Below, piece by piece: positions 7,608-14,335 of a stretch of DNA of 36,128 nucleotides (position 1 is its first letter; each line of letters begins with the position of its first letter). The notes beneath the pieces are model-generated. The model was not told where the DNA came from. It worked only from the letters and a program-made list of their open reading frames with translations, and made no database searches. The position numbers and the translations under genes were made by a program. The stretch comes from Streptomyces sp. Ncost-T10-10d (GTDB taxonomy: Bacteria; Actinomycetota; Actinomycetes; Streptomycetales; Streptomycetaceae): contig NZ_FMDF01000006.1 of the NCBI RefSeq assembly GCF_900091955.1, positions 1-36,128 of the forward strand, written 5' to 3'.

Positions 7608-8066
7608 TCATCTGTCCGGTGCCATGGTGCGGAGGTCGGGCCGCACTCGGCTGGTCTCGTCGTGGTGCGGCCGGGTGCGACGGTGACGCCGGACGTCGAA
7701 CGCCTGCCAGGCCACGACAATCAGCAGGGTGAGCATCTCGGCGATGAGGCTGAGCAGCGCCTGCGGGGCAGGCTGCAGGCCGCGTTCGGTGAACCCGAAC
7801 AACCCGATGGTGCGGGATGTGGCGAACCCGGCGAGCGCGCCAATGGCGATCGCGGCGGCGGCGATTCGGAGTAGCAGGGGTGCCGCCAACAGGAGAAGGG
7901 CGGCAACTGCGAAGGCGGCGGCGGCCTGCAGCAGGAACAACGGGCCGATGACGTGGATGAAGCGGTATCCGTCGATGTAGAGCTGGGCGTGGATGTATCC
8001 GCTTGCCGCGAGCGTGGCGGCAAGCACCAAGCGCAGTGCGAGAGCGGGCAGGCTCCGGGGGGTCAT
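7608..8066 (-). CDS. Four-helix integral membrane protein, DoxX-like
   Basis: A 152-residue protein with four predicted membrane helices (LALRLVLAATLAASGYIHA; FIHVIGPLFLLQAAAAFAVAALLLL; LLLRIAAAAIAIGALAGF; LLSLIAEMLTLLIVVAW) and a charged His/Arg-rich cytosolic tail. The layout resembles small DoxX-type membrane proteins, but no catalytic residues are evident. Its ATG at 8066 overlaps the stop of the metallophosphoesterase gene (ATGA), making it the third gene of a coupled envelope operon with a cupredoxin lipoprotein. A role in respiratory or copper-linked envelope chemistry is suggested only by the neighbours. Confidence 0.7.
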   Translation of the reverse strand: MTPRSLPALALRLVLAATLAASGYIHAQLYIDGYRFIHVIGPLFLLQAAAAFAVAALLLLAAPLLLRIAAAAIAIGALAGFATSRTIGLFGFTERGLQPAPQALLSLIAEMLTLLIVVAWQAFDVRRHRRTRPHHDETSRVRPDLRTMAPDR

Positions 8067-9013
8067 GTGAGTTTCTCGTCCTTGACCGCCAGTGCGTGGC
8101 TGCCCTGCCGGTAGTTGACGGTACGGATGCCGAGTGCGTCCTTGAGGCGTCCGGCGGGTAGCACCTGCGGAATGGGGCCTGGGCCGTGGCCAGGTTTGGG
8201 AAACGGGTAGCAGGTGGGGGCGGCCGAGTGGAAGGTGATGTTGCCCTCGGTCTTGGTGAACAGCTGGTGGACGTGCCCGTTGAGGCACGTGACCGAGGAG
8301 AAACGGCGCAGCATCGACAGCACCTGCACGGCATCGTCGGTGCCCCAGCCCCACTTCGGATACATCGCGAACAACGGGATGTGACTGAAGACGACGATTG
8401 GGGTGTCCGACGACAGGCCGGCGATGTCCTTGCGGACGAAGTCGATCTGATCGCTGCCCAGGTGGCCGAGTCGCTCAAGGTGCAGAGTGTTGACCAGCGC
8501 GATGAAGTGCACACCATGGGTGTCGAAGCTGTACCAGCCGTCGCCGAGGGTGTTCTTGGCGAAGGTTTGTCGGTATGCGCGTCCGTTGTCTCCGATCGAG
8601 TCGTGCTCACCCGGCACGGTGAAGATCCGGTCGGTGCGCAGCTGCGACAGCATCTGCTTGACCTGGTCGAATTGGGCGGGGGTGGAAAGGTGTGTCAGAT
8701 CGCCGCTGTGCATGACGAAGTCGGGGCGGAATCCAAGTGAGTTGATCTGGGTGAGCGCTGCTGTGAACGTTCCGGTGACATTCATGTTGGGCGGGCCATG
8801 GAAGCCGATGTGACTGTCGGAGACCTGCACGAATCGCAGGTCTGCGCTGCCCGCCGGGGTGGGGTCCGTCGAACCGGGGATATGGCTGATCACCTCTCCC
8901 CCGGTGACTGTCAGGATGACGGCGCCACCGAACCAGGCGGAGTGCCGCATGAGCTGACGGCGGGACATGCCGTGCTCGCCGTCGCCGTTGGAGTCGTGTG
9001 TGGGTTCGGTCAT
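8063..9013 (-). CDS. Exported metallophosphoesterase (calcineurin-like)
   Basis: A 316-residue calcineurin-type phosphoesterase. The full set of metal motifs is present: VSDSHIGFHG (DxH), SGDLTH (GD), VPGEHDS (GNHD with Glu for Asn), FSHIPLF and NGHVHQLF (GHxH). The N-terminus has a twin-arginine signal: SRRQLMRHSAWFGGAVILTVTGG follows a 16-residue polar leader, so export by the Tat pathway is likely. The start ATG at 9013 overlaps the stop of the cupredoxin gene (ATGA). The substrate cannot be read from the sequence; with a cupredoxin beside it, work outside the membrane on phosphate esters is likely. Confidence 0.88.
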   Translation of the reverse strand: MTEPTHDSNGDGEHGMSRRQLMRHSAWFGGAVILTVTGGEVISHIPGSTDPTPAGSADLRFVQVSDSHIGFHGPPNMNVTGTFTAALTQINSLGFRPDFVMHSGDLTHLSTPAQFDQVKQMLSQLRTDRIFTVPGEHDSIGDNGRAYRQTFAKNTLGDGWYSFDTHGVHFIALVNTLHLERLGHLGSDQIDFVRKDIAGLSSDTPIVVFSHIPLFAMYPKWGWGTDDAVQVLSMLRRFSSVTCLNGHVHQLFTKTEGNITFHSAAPTCYPFPKPGHGPGPIPQVLPAGRLKDALGIRTVNYRQGSHALAVKDEKLT

Positions 9014-9528
9014 GGGGTCACCTCCACGGTGGCCGTCATGAACGGGTGGATGGTGCAGTAGTAGGCGTAGGTGCCGGGTTTGGTGAAGGTGTAACTGTAG
9101 GTGTCGTTGGTGGCCAGGCCTGCCGACTTCAGCGGGCCGCCCGATCCTTGTTTGCTGGTGACGGTGTGAGTGTCGGGGTCGGTGTTGGTCCAGGTCACCT
9201 TCGTGCCCGCCTTGACCGTCAGTTTCGCCGGGGAGAAGGCAAAGTTCTTGATCGTCACCGCGTTGGCGGCCGCCGGAGCGGACGATTGGCCGGCGGTAGG
9301 TGAGGTCGAGGGCGTGCTTGGTGGTGGGGTGACCGTACCGCCCGTTCCGGAGACACCGGGCGTTCCAGGCAGGGTCTGGCCAGTGCCGGGACTCAGTGCG
9401 CCCGATGGTTTGGTTTGTGATGATCCGCCGCACGCACTGAGCAGTCCCAGTGCTCCGGCAACAGCGACAGCGGCCAGGCACATACGCGACCGCCGGACCA
9501 GCACAGAGGAGTTCGCATTCATGGTCAT
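9010..9528 (-). CDS. Cupredoxin (plastocyanin-like) lipoprotein
   Basis: A 172-residue lipoprotein. A signal peptide with the lipobox LLSAC puts the lipidated cysteine at residue 33. A Gly/Pro/Ser/Thr-rich linker (about 35-90) leads to a cupredoxin domain: VTIKNFAFSPAKLTVKAGTKVTW, DTHTVTS with copper ligand His121, and YYCTIHPFM with Cys158, His161 and Met164, so a complete type 1 copper site. The ATG at 9528 is preceded by AAGGA at a good distance; the frame's earlier start is not needed. It probably carries electrons or copper at the outer face of the membrane. It is the first gene of a three-gene operon with the metallophosphoesterase and a membrane protein. Confidence 0.92.
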   Translation of the reverse strand: MTMNANSSVLVRRSRMCLAAVAVAGALGLLSACGGSSQTKPSGALSPGTGQTLPGTPGVSGTGGTVTPPPSTPSTSPTAGQSSAPAAANAVTIKNFAFSPAKLTVKAGTKVTWTNTDPDTHTVTSKQGSGGPLKSAGLATNDTYSYTFTKPGTYAYYCTIHPFMTATVEVTP

Positions 9529-9611
9529 CGTTCCTTCTACGCATTCCTCGCCACACGGGCGGGTGTGATCCAAGACCGATCCGGGATCGGCCTGTTTCAG
9601 GCAGACAGGCG

Positions 9612-9656
9612 ACCGGGTTACGCCACCCGGGGGTATTCGAAAGGGCGTAACCCGGT
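9612..9656. promoter_or_regulatory. Inverted repeat with a CsoR-like core upstream of the cupredoxin operon
   Basis: A perfect 13-base inverted repeat, ACCGGGTTACGCC at 9612-9624 and GGCGTAACCCGGT at 9644-9656, lies 84-128 bases before the cupredoxin start. The loop holds ACCCGGGGGTAT (9625-9636), which on the minus strand reads ATACCCCCGGGT, close to the ATACCCC...GGGGTAT form of copper-sensing CsoR operators. A third GGGTTAC follows at 9657-9663. Regulation of a copper-protein operon by CsoR would fit, but the assignment rests only on this resemblance. Confidence 0.45.
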
Positions 9657-9663
9657 GGGTTAC

Positions 9664-10109
9664 TTTAAGTGGGTGAACAGTGGATTCCATTCAGCAAAAC
9701 GAATCCCACAGCGAAGTCTTGGTTGTTTCACTGCGGCGGCGGGTAGCAGTACGCCTGGAGTCGGGGGAGTTTCTGCGGTGTCCGTAAGGGACCGCAGGCG
9801 AAGGCGGAAAAGACTGCACTTCGACCCGACCGAAGACCTGCTGCACCGTCAGCCGACGCCCGCACCAGTGGCGTCATGCGTGCCGGAGCCGCGATCGCCT
9901 GTCGATCCGACGCACCCTCGGTCATGTGATCCGAGGACTCGGCGGCTCACATCGGGTTTGGGACCGGGTGGTGCCGCTGAACAAGCCAGTAGCGCGTTGG
10001 CGTGGCGTGCACACAGCCGGCAGACCGGGCCCCGCACAACGACGGACGAAGAAGTCAACAACCCCGCGCCCACGCCGCGCAGGTCAAAAACCAAGTGAGA
10101 AATACGGAA
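9664..10109. other. Intergenic stretch with no recognisable gene
   Basis: I see no supported coding region on either strand. A plus-strand frame ending at 10098 is Arg/Pro/Thr-rich without a known domain. The 5' part may hold the distal promoter region of the cupredoxin operon. Confidence 0.4.
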
Positions 10110-10144
10110 GCCCCACCCCGCCGTTTTGGCCGGAAGGGTGGGGC
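10110..10144 (-). terminator. Hairpin terminator after the 10152-10280 remnant and the hydrolase gene
   Basis: GCCCCACCC (10110-10118) pairs perfectly with GGGTGGGGC (10136-10144) around a 17-base loop. On the minus strand it follows the stop codon at 10152 by seven bases and is followed by a pyrimidine-rich, moderately AT-rich tail, as expected for a streptomycete terminator. It could work in both directions. Confidence 0.6.
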
Positions 10145-10151
10145 CTCGGTT

Positions 10152-10280
10152 TCAGGACTTGACGATCCGCGTCTCGACTTGGACAGCCCTCCCCCGTCGA
10201 GGGGTGCCGTCGAGCGCCGGGATCGCCTGCTTTTGTTCGGCCGTCGTCAACTTGGCGAATGCGTCATTGCGTTCAGGCTT
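10152..10280 (-). pseudogene. C-terminal remnant of an unidentified gene
   Basis: This frame has no ATG or GTG start and is closed upstream by a TGA at 10281-10283, yet it reads like a genuine protein end: a hydrophilic helix (ERNDAFAKLTTAEQKQAIPAL), an Arg-rich turn and VETRIVKS before the stop, directly followed by a good terminator hairpin. It lies between the hydrolase stop (10297) and that hairpin. The likely reading is the 3' end of a gene whose front was lost when the present left end of the hydrolase gene was formed. The family is not recognised. Confidence 0.4.
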
Positions 10281-10296
10281 TCATCCCTGCCCCTAT

Positions 10297-11502
10297 TCAC
10301 CGCTCACCTGCGAGATCCAGATCGCGATCGCGATTGTCCTGACCCTGAGCAACGTCCGTTGCCTCGCTGCTGCGCCAGGGGTGTGCGATAGGGGCAGCCA
10401 CGGCCCGCCACCAAGGATCGGCGGGAAGCGTTCCCGCGGGCTCGAAGGGTTCGCCCGGTCGCGGAAATGCGGCCGCTTGCCCGGCTTCCTCAGCAGCGTC
10501 CTTGGTCCACTCGCCGGGCTCCGCCCACGCGTGCGGGGCGAGATTGAAGGTGGCCCAGTGGATCGGGAGCATCGCGCCGAGCGGCTTGCCGCCCTGGAGA
10601 TCCAGATGGGCCCGCATGCCCTCGGCCGGTGTCATGTGGATGTCGGGCCAGTACTCGGAGTACGCGCCGATCTGGATCATCGTCGCGTCGAACGGGCCGT
10701 GCCCGGCGCCGATGTCCTTGAAGCCGGGGAAATAGCCGGTGTCACCGCTGTGGTAGATCCGGTGCTCGGGCCCCGCGACGGCCCAGGACGCCCAGAGCGT
10801 GTGCTGCTGGTTGCGCAGACCGCGGCCGCAGAAGTGCCGGGCCGGGGTGGCAGTGAGGCTGATCCCGGCGATCCGCGTGGTTTCGTTCCAGTCCAGTTCG
10901 CGTGTCCGGTCGGCGGACACACCCCACCGCTCCAGATGGGCGCCGACGCCGAGCGGGACGGCGAAGACCGTGTCCGTGCCCGCGAGGGCGCGGATCGTCG
11001 GCAGATCGAGGTGGTCGTAATGGTCGTGGGAGATCACCACCGCGTCGACGGGTCCGAGCGCGGCGAGCGGCAGCGGCACGGGGTGCAGCCGCTTGGGCCC
11101 GGCAAAGGCGAAGGGCGAACAGCGCTCGCCCCACACCGGGTCGAAGAGCACCCGCCGGCCATCGATCTCGGCGAGCACACTGGAATGGCCCATCCAGGTG
11201 AGCCGCAGCCCGGTGGCGGGCGGCTCGGCGAGGTCGGCGTAGGTGGTGGCGTGGACGGGCATGGTGCCGACCGGCGCCCTGCGCGCCCGCTCCTCCTTAC
11301 GGAAATAGACCTTCGCGAACTCCAGGGTGGATCCGGACGGCCTGGTCCGTGCCCCCACCGGGTTCTGGAAGACGCCGTCGGCGAAGTTGGGCGAGCGGCG
11401 GATGCGCTCCATGCGGGCACCGCCCGGATCTGCGCCGAATGCGGCGGGGCGCAGCGAACGCAGCCGGGTGCGGAGCGGAGGCAAGGGGTCAGCGCCGGTC
11501 AC
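10297..11502 (-). CDS. Metallo-beta-lactamase-fold hydrolase (UlaG/NAPE-PLD-like)
   Basis: A 401-residue protein with the metal-binding motif SHDHYDHLD, and later HFCGRG, IYHSGDTGYFPGF and MLPIHWATFNLAPHAW, the pattern of the RomA/NAPE-PLD-like branch of the metallo-beta-lactamase superfamily. These enzymes hydrolyse phosphodiester or lactone bonds; the substrate here is unknown. The start is the GTG at 11502 with AGGAG seven bases before it. The last ~24 residues (SSEATDVAQGQDNRDRDLDLAGER) have a low-complexity Asp/Arg repeat over the palindrome ATCGCGATCGCGAT (10321-10334) and probably do not belong to the family core, which normally ends near PIAHPW. It is divergent from the plus-strand block starting at 12208 and separated from the PPOX gene by 99 bases. 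Confidence 0.88.
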   Translation of the reverse strand: MTGADPLPPLRTRLRSLRPAAFGADPGGARMERIRRSPNFADGVFQNPVGARTRPSGSTLEFAKVYFRKEERARRAPVGTMPVHATTYADLAEPPATGLRLTWMGHSSVLAEIDGRRVLFDPVWGERCSPFAFAGPKRLHPVPLPLAALGPVDAVVISHDHYDHLDLPTIRALAGTDTVFAVPLGVGAHLERWGVSADRTRELDWNETTRIAGISLTATPARHFCGRGLRNQQHTLWASWAVAGPEHRIYHSGDTGYFPGFKDIGAGHGPFDATMIQIGAYSEYWPDIHMTPAEGMRAHLDLQGGKPLGAMLPIHWATFNLAPHAWAEPGEWTKDAAEEAGQAAAFPRPGEPFEPAGTLPADPWWRAVAAPIAHPWRSSEATDVAQGQDNRDRDLDLAGER

Positions 11503-11601
11503 AGCATCTCCTGAGGGAGTCGGTGTCGTCTCATTATGGGCGGGGGGTACGACAGGGCGAGTGCAGAACGGCCGACGGGCTGACCGCCGGTCCGGGCTCC
11601 C

Positions 11602-12042
11602 TCAGTCACGCGGCTGCCCGTACGCGTGCTCGATGCGCAGCCGCAGCACGACGCGGCGGTCCCGGACCATCGCATTGCGGTAGTCGTCCCAGTCGGGGTG
11701 TTCGCCCTGGACGTCGCGGTAGAGCGTGATCAGCTCCTCCACCGTCGCGTCGTACGGATCGGCGGCGACGGGGGTCAGTTCGGCCGTGCCGTCCACGACC
11801 GTCCACGACCAGCGGTCGGCGCTGGTGACGTGGTAGCTCGCCCGCGGGTCACGGCGGAGGTTCTTCGTCTTCGCCCGGCCCTCGGTGATCGAGACGCGGA
11901 CGATGCGCTCGTCGGGGTAGTAGCAGTGATTGACATTGGACAGCTGGGGCCTGCCGTCCCGCTTGAGCGTCACGAGTACGCCGCCGTTCTCCTCACCGAG
12001 CAGCCCGAGCAGCGCTTCCTGCTGTGCATCGAATCCCGTCAT
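11602..12042 (-). CDS. PPOX-class flavin/F420-dependent oxidoreductase
   Basis: A 146-residue protein of the split-barrel pyridoxamine-phosphate-oxidase-like family. It starts MTGFDAQQEALLGLLGEENGGVLVTLKRDGRPQLSNVNHCYY, which is the typical TIGR03618-like beginning of actinobacterial F420- or FMN-binding proteins, and continues with RAKTKNLRRDPRASYHV, the cofactor-binding strand, and WSWTVVDGTAEL. The C-terminus (AMVRDRRVVLRLRIEHAYGQ) is normal. The ATG at 12042 is chosen by family length; its ribosome site (TTGGA) is weak. The gene probably reduces a small molecule with F420H2, or binds a flavin; the substrate is not predictable. It is divergent from the gene at 12208. Confidence 0.85.
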   Translation of the reverse strand: MTGFDAQQEALLGLLGEENGGVLVTLKRDGRPQLSNVNHCYYPDERIVRVSITEGRAKTKNLRRDPRASYHVTSADRWSWTVVDGTAELTPVAADPYDATVEELITLYRDVQGEHPDWDDYRNAMVRDRRVVLRLRIEHAYGQPRD

Positions 12043-12207
12043 GCCGAATCCAACGTTCGTGCCCCCCCACTGGATTCCGCATTCGGCCGTACTCCCGTCC
12101 CGCATCCCGGGGATCCCCGTCCGTCACACCCGTGAACGCAGCCCGCCGACGGCGTCTCCCCGCGGCACCGCCGAACGGCATCCGAGCCGAACCGAAGGAG
12201 ACCGGCC

Positions 12208-12591
12208 ATGTCCGCCCCCATCGCGCTCGACCCGTCCCGTATCCTCCTCTTCCGCCCCGTGCCGTGGCACTCGAACCGTACGTACGGCAAGGTCATCGAT
12301 CCCGTGCGGGCCACCGCCCACCACGCCGAGGCGCTGTGGGCGGGACTCCGCTTCGAGTGGGCGGCGGTCCGCCGGAAGAAGCTGGACCCGCGGCTCGAGG
12401 CGCTGACCGGCATGAGGTCCGCGGCCACCGTCGGCTGCGGCTGGAGCATGGACTTCGGCTGCTGGGAGAACCACCGCCTCACGACCGTGGTCGCGGTGGA
12501 GAACATGCGCTCCCGTACCCATTCCGCTCTCGGTCCGACCAGCCAGGGGTTCAAGGACCGGTGTGTGGTGGAGCGCCCCGCAGGCCGCTGA
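12208..12591 (+). pseudogene. Carboxymuconolactone decarboxylase-family protein with an in-frame internal deletion
   Basis: The 127-residue frame starts at an ATG with GAAGGAG seven bases before it. Residues 1 to about 87 look like the front of a streptomycete CMD/AhpD-like protein (LDPSRILLFRPVPWHSNRTYG..., TVGCGWSMDFGCWE). The following VAVENMRSRTHSALGPTSQGFKDRC is the very end of the same family. The family's middle (about 60-70 residues, from my memory of full-length relatives of about 190) is missing, with the junction near residues 90-92 and the frame kept. In addition the CxxC peroxidatic motif reads CGWS, so the second cysteine is gone. The product is probably inactive. Its stop lies about 120 bases before the decarboxylase start. 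Confidence 0.7.
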
Positions 12592-12616
12592 CCGATGCGG
12601 TCCGGCCGCTGAACGA

Positions 12617-12679
12617 CGATTCAGCAACGGCTGCATTGACAGGGGTGCCTCCGCCTCCCGATACTGACCGGCGATTCAG
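12617..12679 (+). repeat. Two direct CGATTCAG repeats flanking a promoter
   Basis: CGATTCAG occurs at 12617-12624 and again at 12672-12679, 55 bases apart (close to five helical turns). One copy sits upstream of the -35 box and the other just after the -10 box of the promoter described at 12636. The placement suggests paired operators for a repressor; no regulator gene is adjacent. Confidence 0.5.
12636..12665 (+). promoter_or_regulatory. Predicted vegetative promoter of the decarboxylase-dehydrogenase operon
   Basis: TTGACA (12636-12641) and GATACT (12660-12665) are separated by 18 bases, a near-consensus -35/-10 pair for the main streptomycete sigma factor. Transcription would begin near 12672, leaving a leader of about 40 bases with GGAGGGAG before the GTG at 12710. 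Confidence 0.65.
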
Positions 12680-12709
12680 TAAATCACCCTGTCAGTGGAG
12701 GGAGCCGGC

Positions 12710-14335
12710 GTGCCCGAACAGTCGAAGAGCGAGCCCGTGACCGGCGGTGAAGCCGTCGTCCGGGCCCTGGCGGCTCATGGGGTCACCACGGCGTTCGGGA
12801 TTCCCGGAACGCACAACCTGGAGATCTATCGGCATCTGGCCCCGTACGGCATCACGCATGTCACGCCCCGGCACGAACAGGGCGCGGGATACGCGGCGGA
12901 TGCATACGCACGGGTCACCGATCGGCCCGGGGTGGCGATCACCACCACCGGCCCGGCCCTGCTCAACATCACGGCAGCGGTCGGCCAGGCATATTCGGAC
13001 AGCGTGCCGCTGCTGGTCGTGTCGCCGGGGATGCCGTTGCGCCACCCCCGGCAGCCGACCGGTCTGCTGCACGAGATGCGCAGCCAGACCGAGGCACTGC
13101 GCGCGGTCGCGGCGTTCAGCCACCAGGTGTCGACGGTCGAGGAGATCGGCTCGGCGGTGGCGCGTGCGTTCACCCTGTTCCGTACCCGCCGTCCGCGCCC
13201 GGTCCATATCGAGGTACCACTGGATCTGCTGGAGACGGCGCAGCCCGCGGGACCGGTGCGGCTCGCGCCGCCGTTGTCCGCCCCGGCCCCGTCCGGGCCC
13301 TCGCTCCGGGACGCGGCCCGGGTGCTGCGCTCGGCCCGGCGGCCCGCCGTGGTCCTCGGCGGAGGGGCTCGGTCCGCGTCCGCCGGGTGCCGGGCGCTCG
13401 CCGAGGCGCTGGCCGCCCCGGTCGTCACCACCGCCAACGGCAAGGGGATCGTCGACGAGACGCATCCACTGTCGCTCGGGGTGTCGCTGCACAGCCCGTC
13501 CGTACAGAAGTGGCTGGCCGACTGCGATGCGGTGCTCGCGGTCGGCACCGAGCTGGCCGAGTCCGATCTGTGGTCCGCGCCGCCGCCGCTGGGCGGCACG
13601 CTGATCCGGGTCGACATCGACCCCGCCCGGATGTACGGGGGACTGCCCGCCGATCTGCCGCTGGTCGGCGCGGCGCGCCCCACGCTGGAGGCGCTGCGGG
13701 AGGCACTGGAGGAGGAGGCCACCGGGGACCCGGGCGCGCGGGACGGTGCCGCCGCGGTACGGGCGCTGCGCGCCGCGCGGGACGCCGAGACCGCGGAGCG
13801 CGACGCCCGCTGGGTGCCGTATCTGCAGGCCGCACGGGCCGTGCTGGACGCCGACGCGATCTGGACCTCGGACAGTGCGCAGTGCTGCTACTACGGCGCC
13901 CTGCCCCACCTGCCCGTCGGCCCGCGCGGGCGCTATCTGCACCCGACCGGCTTCGGCACCCTCGGCTACGCGCTGCCCGCGGCGATCGGCGCGAAGACCG
14001 CGTACCCGCACCGGCAGGTCGTGGCCCTCAGCGGGGACGGCGGGCTGCAGTTCTCCGTGCAGGAGCTCGCCACGGCGGCCCAGCTGCAACTGCCGCTGCC
14101 CGTCGTGGTGTTCGACAACGGGGGCTACGGGGAGATCCGCGACGAAATGACTGCGCGCGGCGACACTCCCACGGGCGTCGATCTGCCGTCCGTCGACCTG
14201 CCCGCGCTGGCGCGGGCGTACGGCGGCCACGGCACCCGCGCCGACACCCCTGAGGCGCTCGCCCGCGCCCTGTCCCTGGCCCTGAACACCCCTGGGCCCA
14301 CCGTGATCACTGTGACCGAGGAGACTCCCCGATGA
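12710..14335 (+). CDS. ThDP-dependent 2-oxoacid decarboxylase, AruI-like (5-guanidino-2-oxopentanoate decarboxylase family)
   Basis: A 541-residue acetolactate-synthase-like enzyme. It has the N-terminal pyrimidine-binding domain (FGIPGTHNLEIY; RHEQGAGYAADAYAR with the ThDP-activating Glu56), a central domain (PAVVLGGGA, TTANGKG) and the C-terminal diphosphate-binding domain (LSGDGGLQFSVQEL...VFDNGGYGEI). This subfamily is usually annotated as 5-guanidino-2-oxopentanoate decarboxylase from the arginine transaminase pathway of Pseudomonas; that substrate is not proven here. The GTG at 12710 has GGAGGGAG well placed; an in-frame GTG at 12695 overlaps that ribosome site and is unlikely. The stop overlaps the start of the dehydrogenase gene (ATGA), so the decarboxylase and an amino-acid dehydrogenase are made together, as if the 2-oxoacid were the shared metabolite. 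Confidence 0.88.
   Translation: MPEQSKSEPVTGGEAVVRALAAHGVTTAFGIPGTHNLEIYRHLAPYGITHVTPRHEQGAGYAADAYARVTDRPGVAITTTGPALLNITAAVGQAYSDSVPLLVVSPGMPLRHPRQPTGLLHEMRSQTEALRAVAAFSHQVSTVEEIGSAVARAFTLFRTRRPRPVHIEVPLDLLETAQPAGPVRLAPPLSAPAPSGPSLRDAARVLRSARRPAVVLGGGARSASAGCRALAEALAAPVVTTANGKGIVDETHPLSLGVSLHSPSVQKWLADCDAVLAVGTELAESDLWSAPPPLGGTLIRVDIDPARMYGGLPADLPLVGAARPTLEALREALEEEATGDPGARDGAAAVRALRAARDAETAERDARWVPYLQAARAVLDADAIWTSDSAQCCYYGALPHLPVGPRGRYLHPTGFGTLGYALPAAIGAKTAYPHRQVVALSGDGGLQFSVQELATAAQLQLPLPVVVFDNGGYGEIRDEMTARGDTPTGVDLPSVDLPALARAYGGHGTRADTPEALARALSLALNTPGPTVITVTEETPR

Noticed and set aside
8063..9556. A 497-residue metallophosphoesterase with a long N-terminal part
   Set aside because: The first ~180 residues are the cupredoxin gene read in the wrong frame; the Tat-signal start at 9013 overlaps the cupredoxin stop.
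10321..10334. ATCGCGATCGCGAT palindrome as an operator
   Set aside because: It lies inside the hydrolase coding frame near the 3' end, where a repeat of Asp/Arg codons explains it; no regulatory position.
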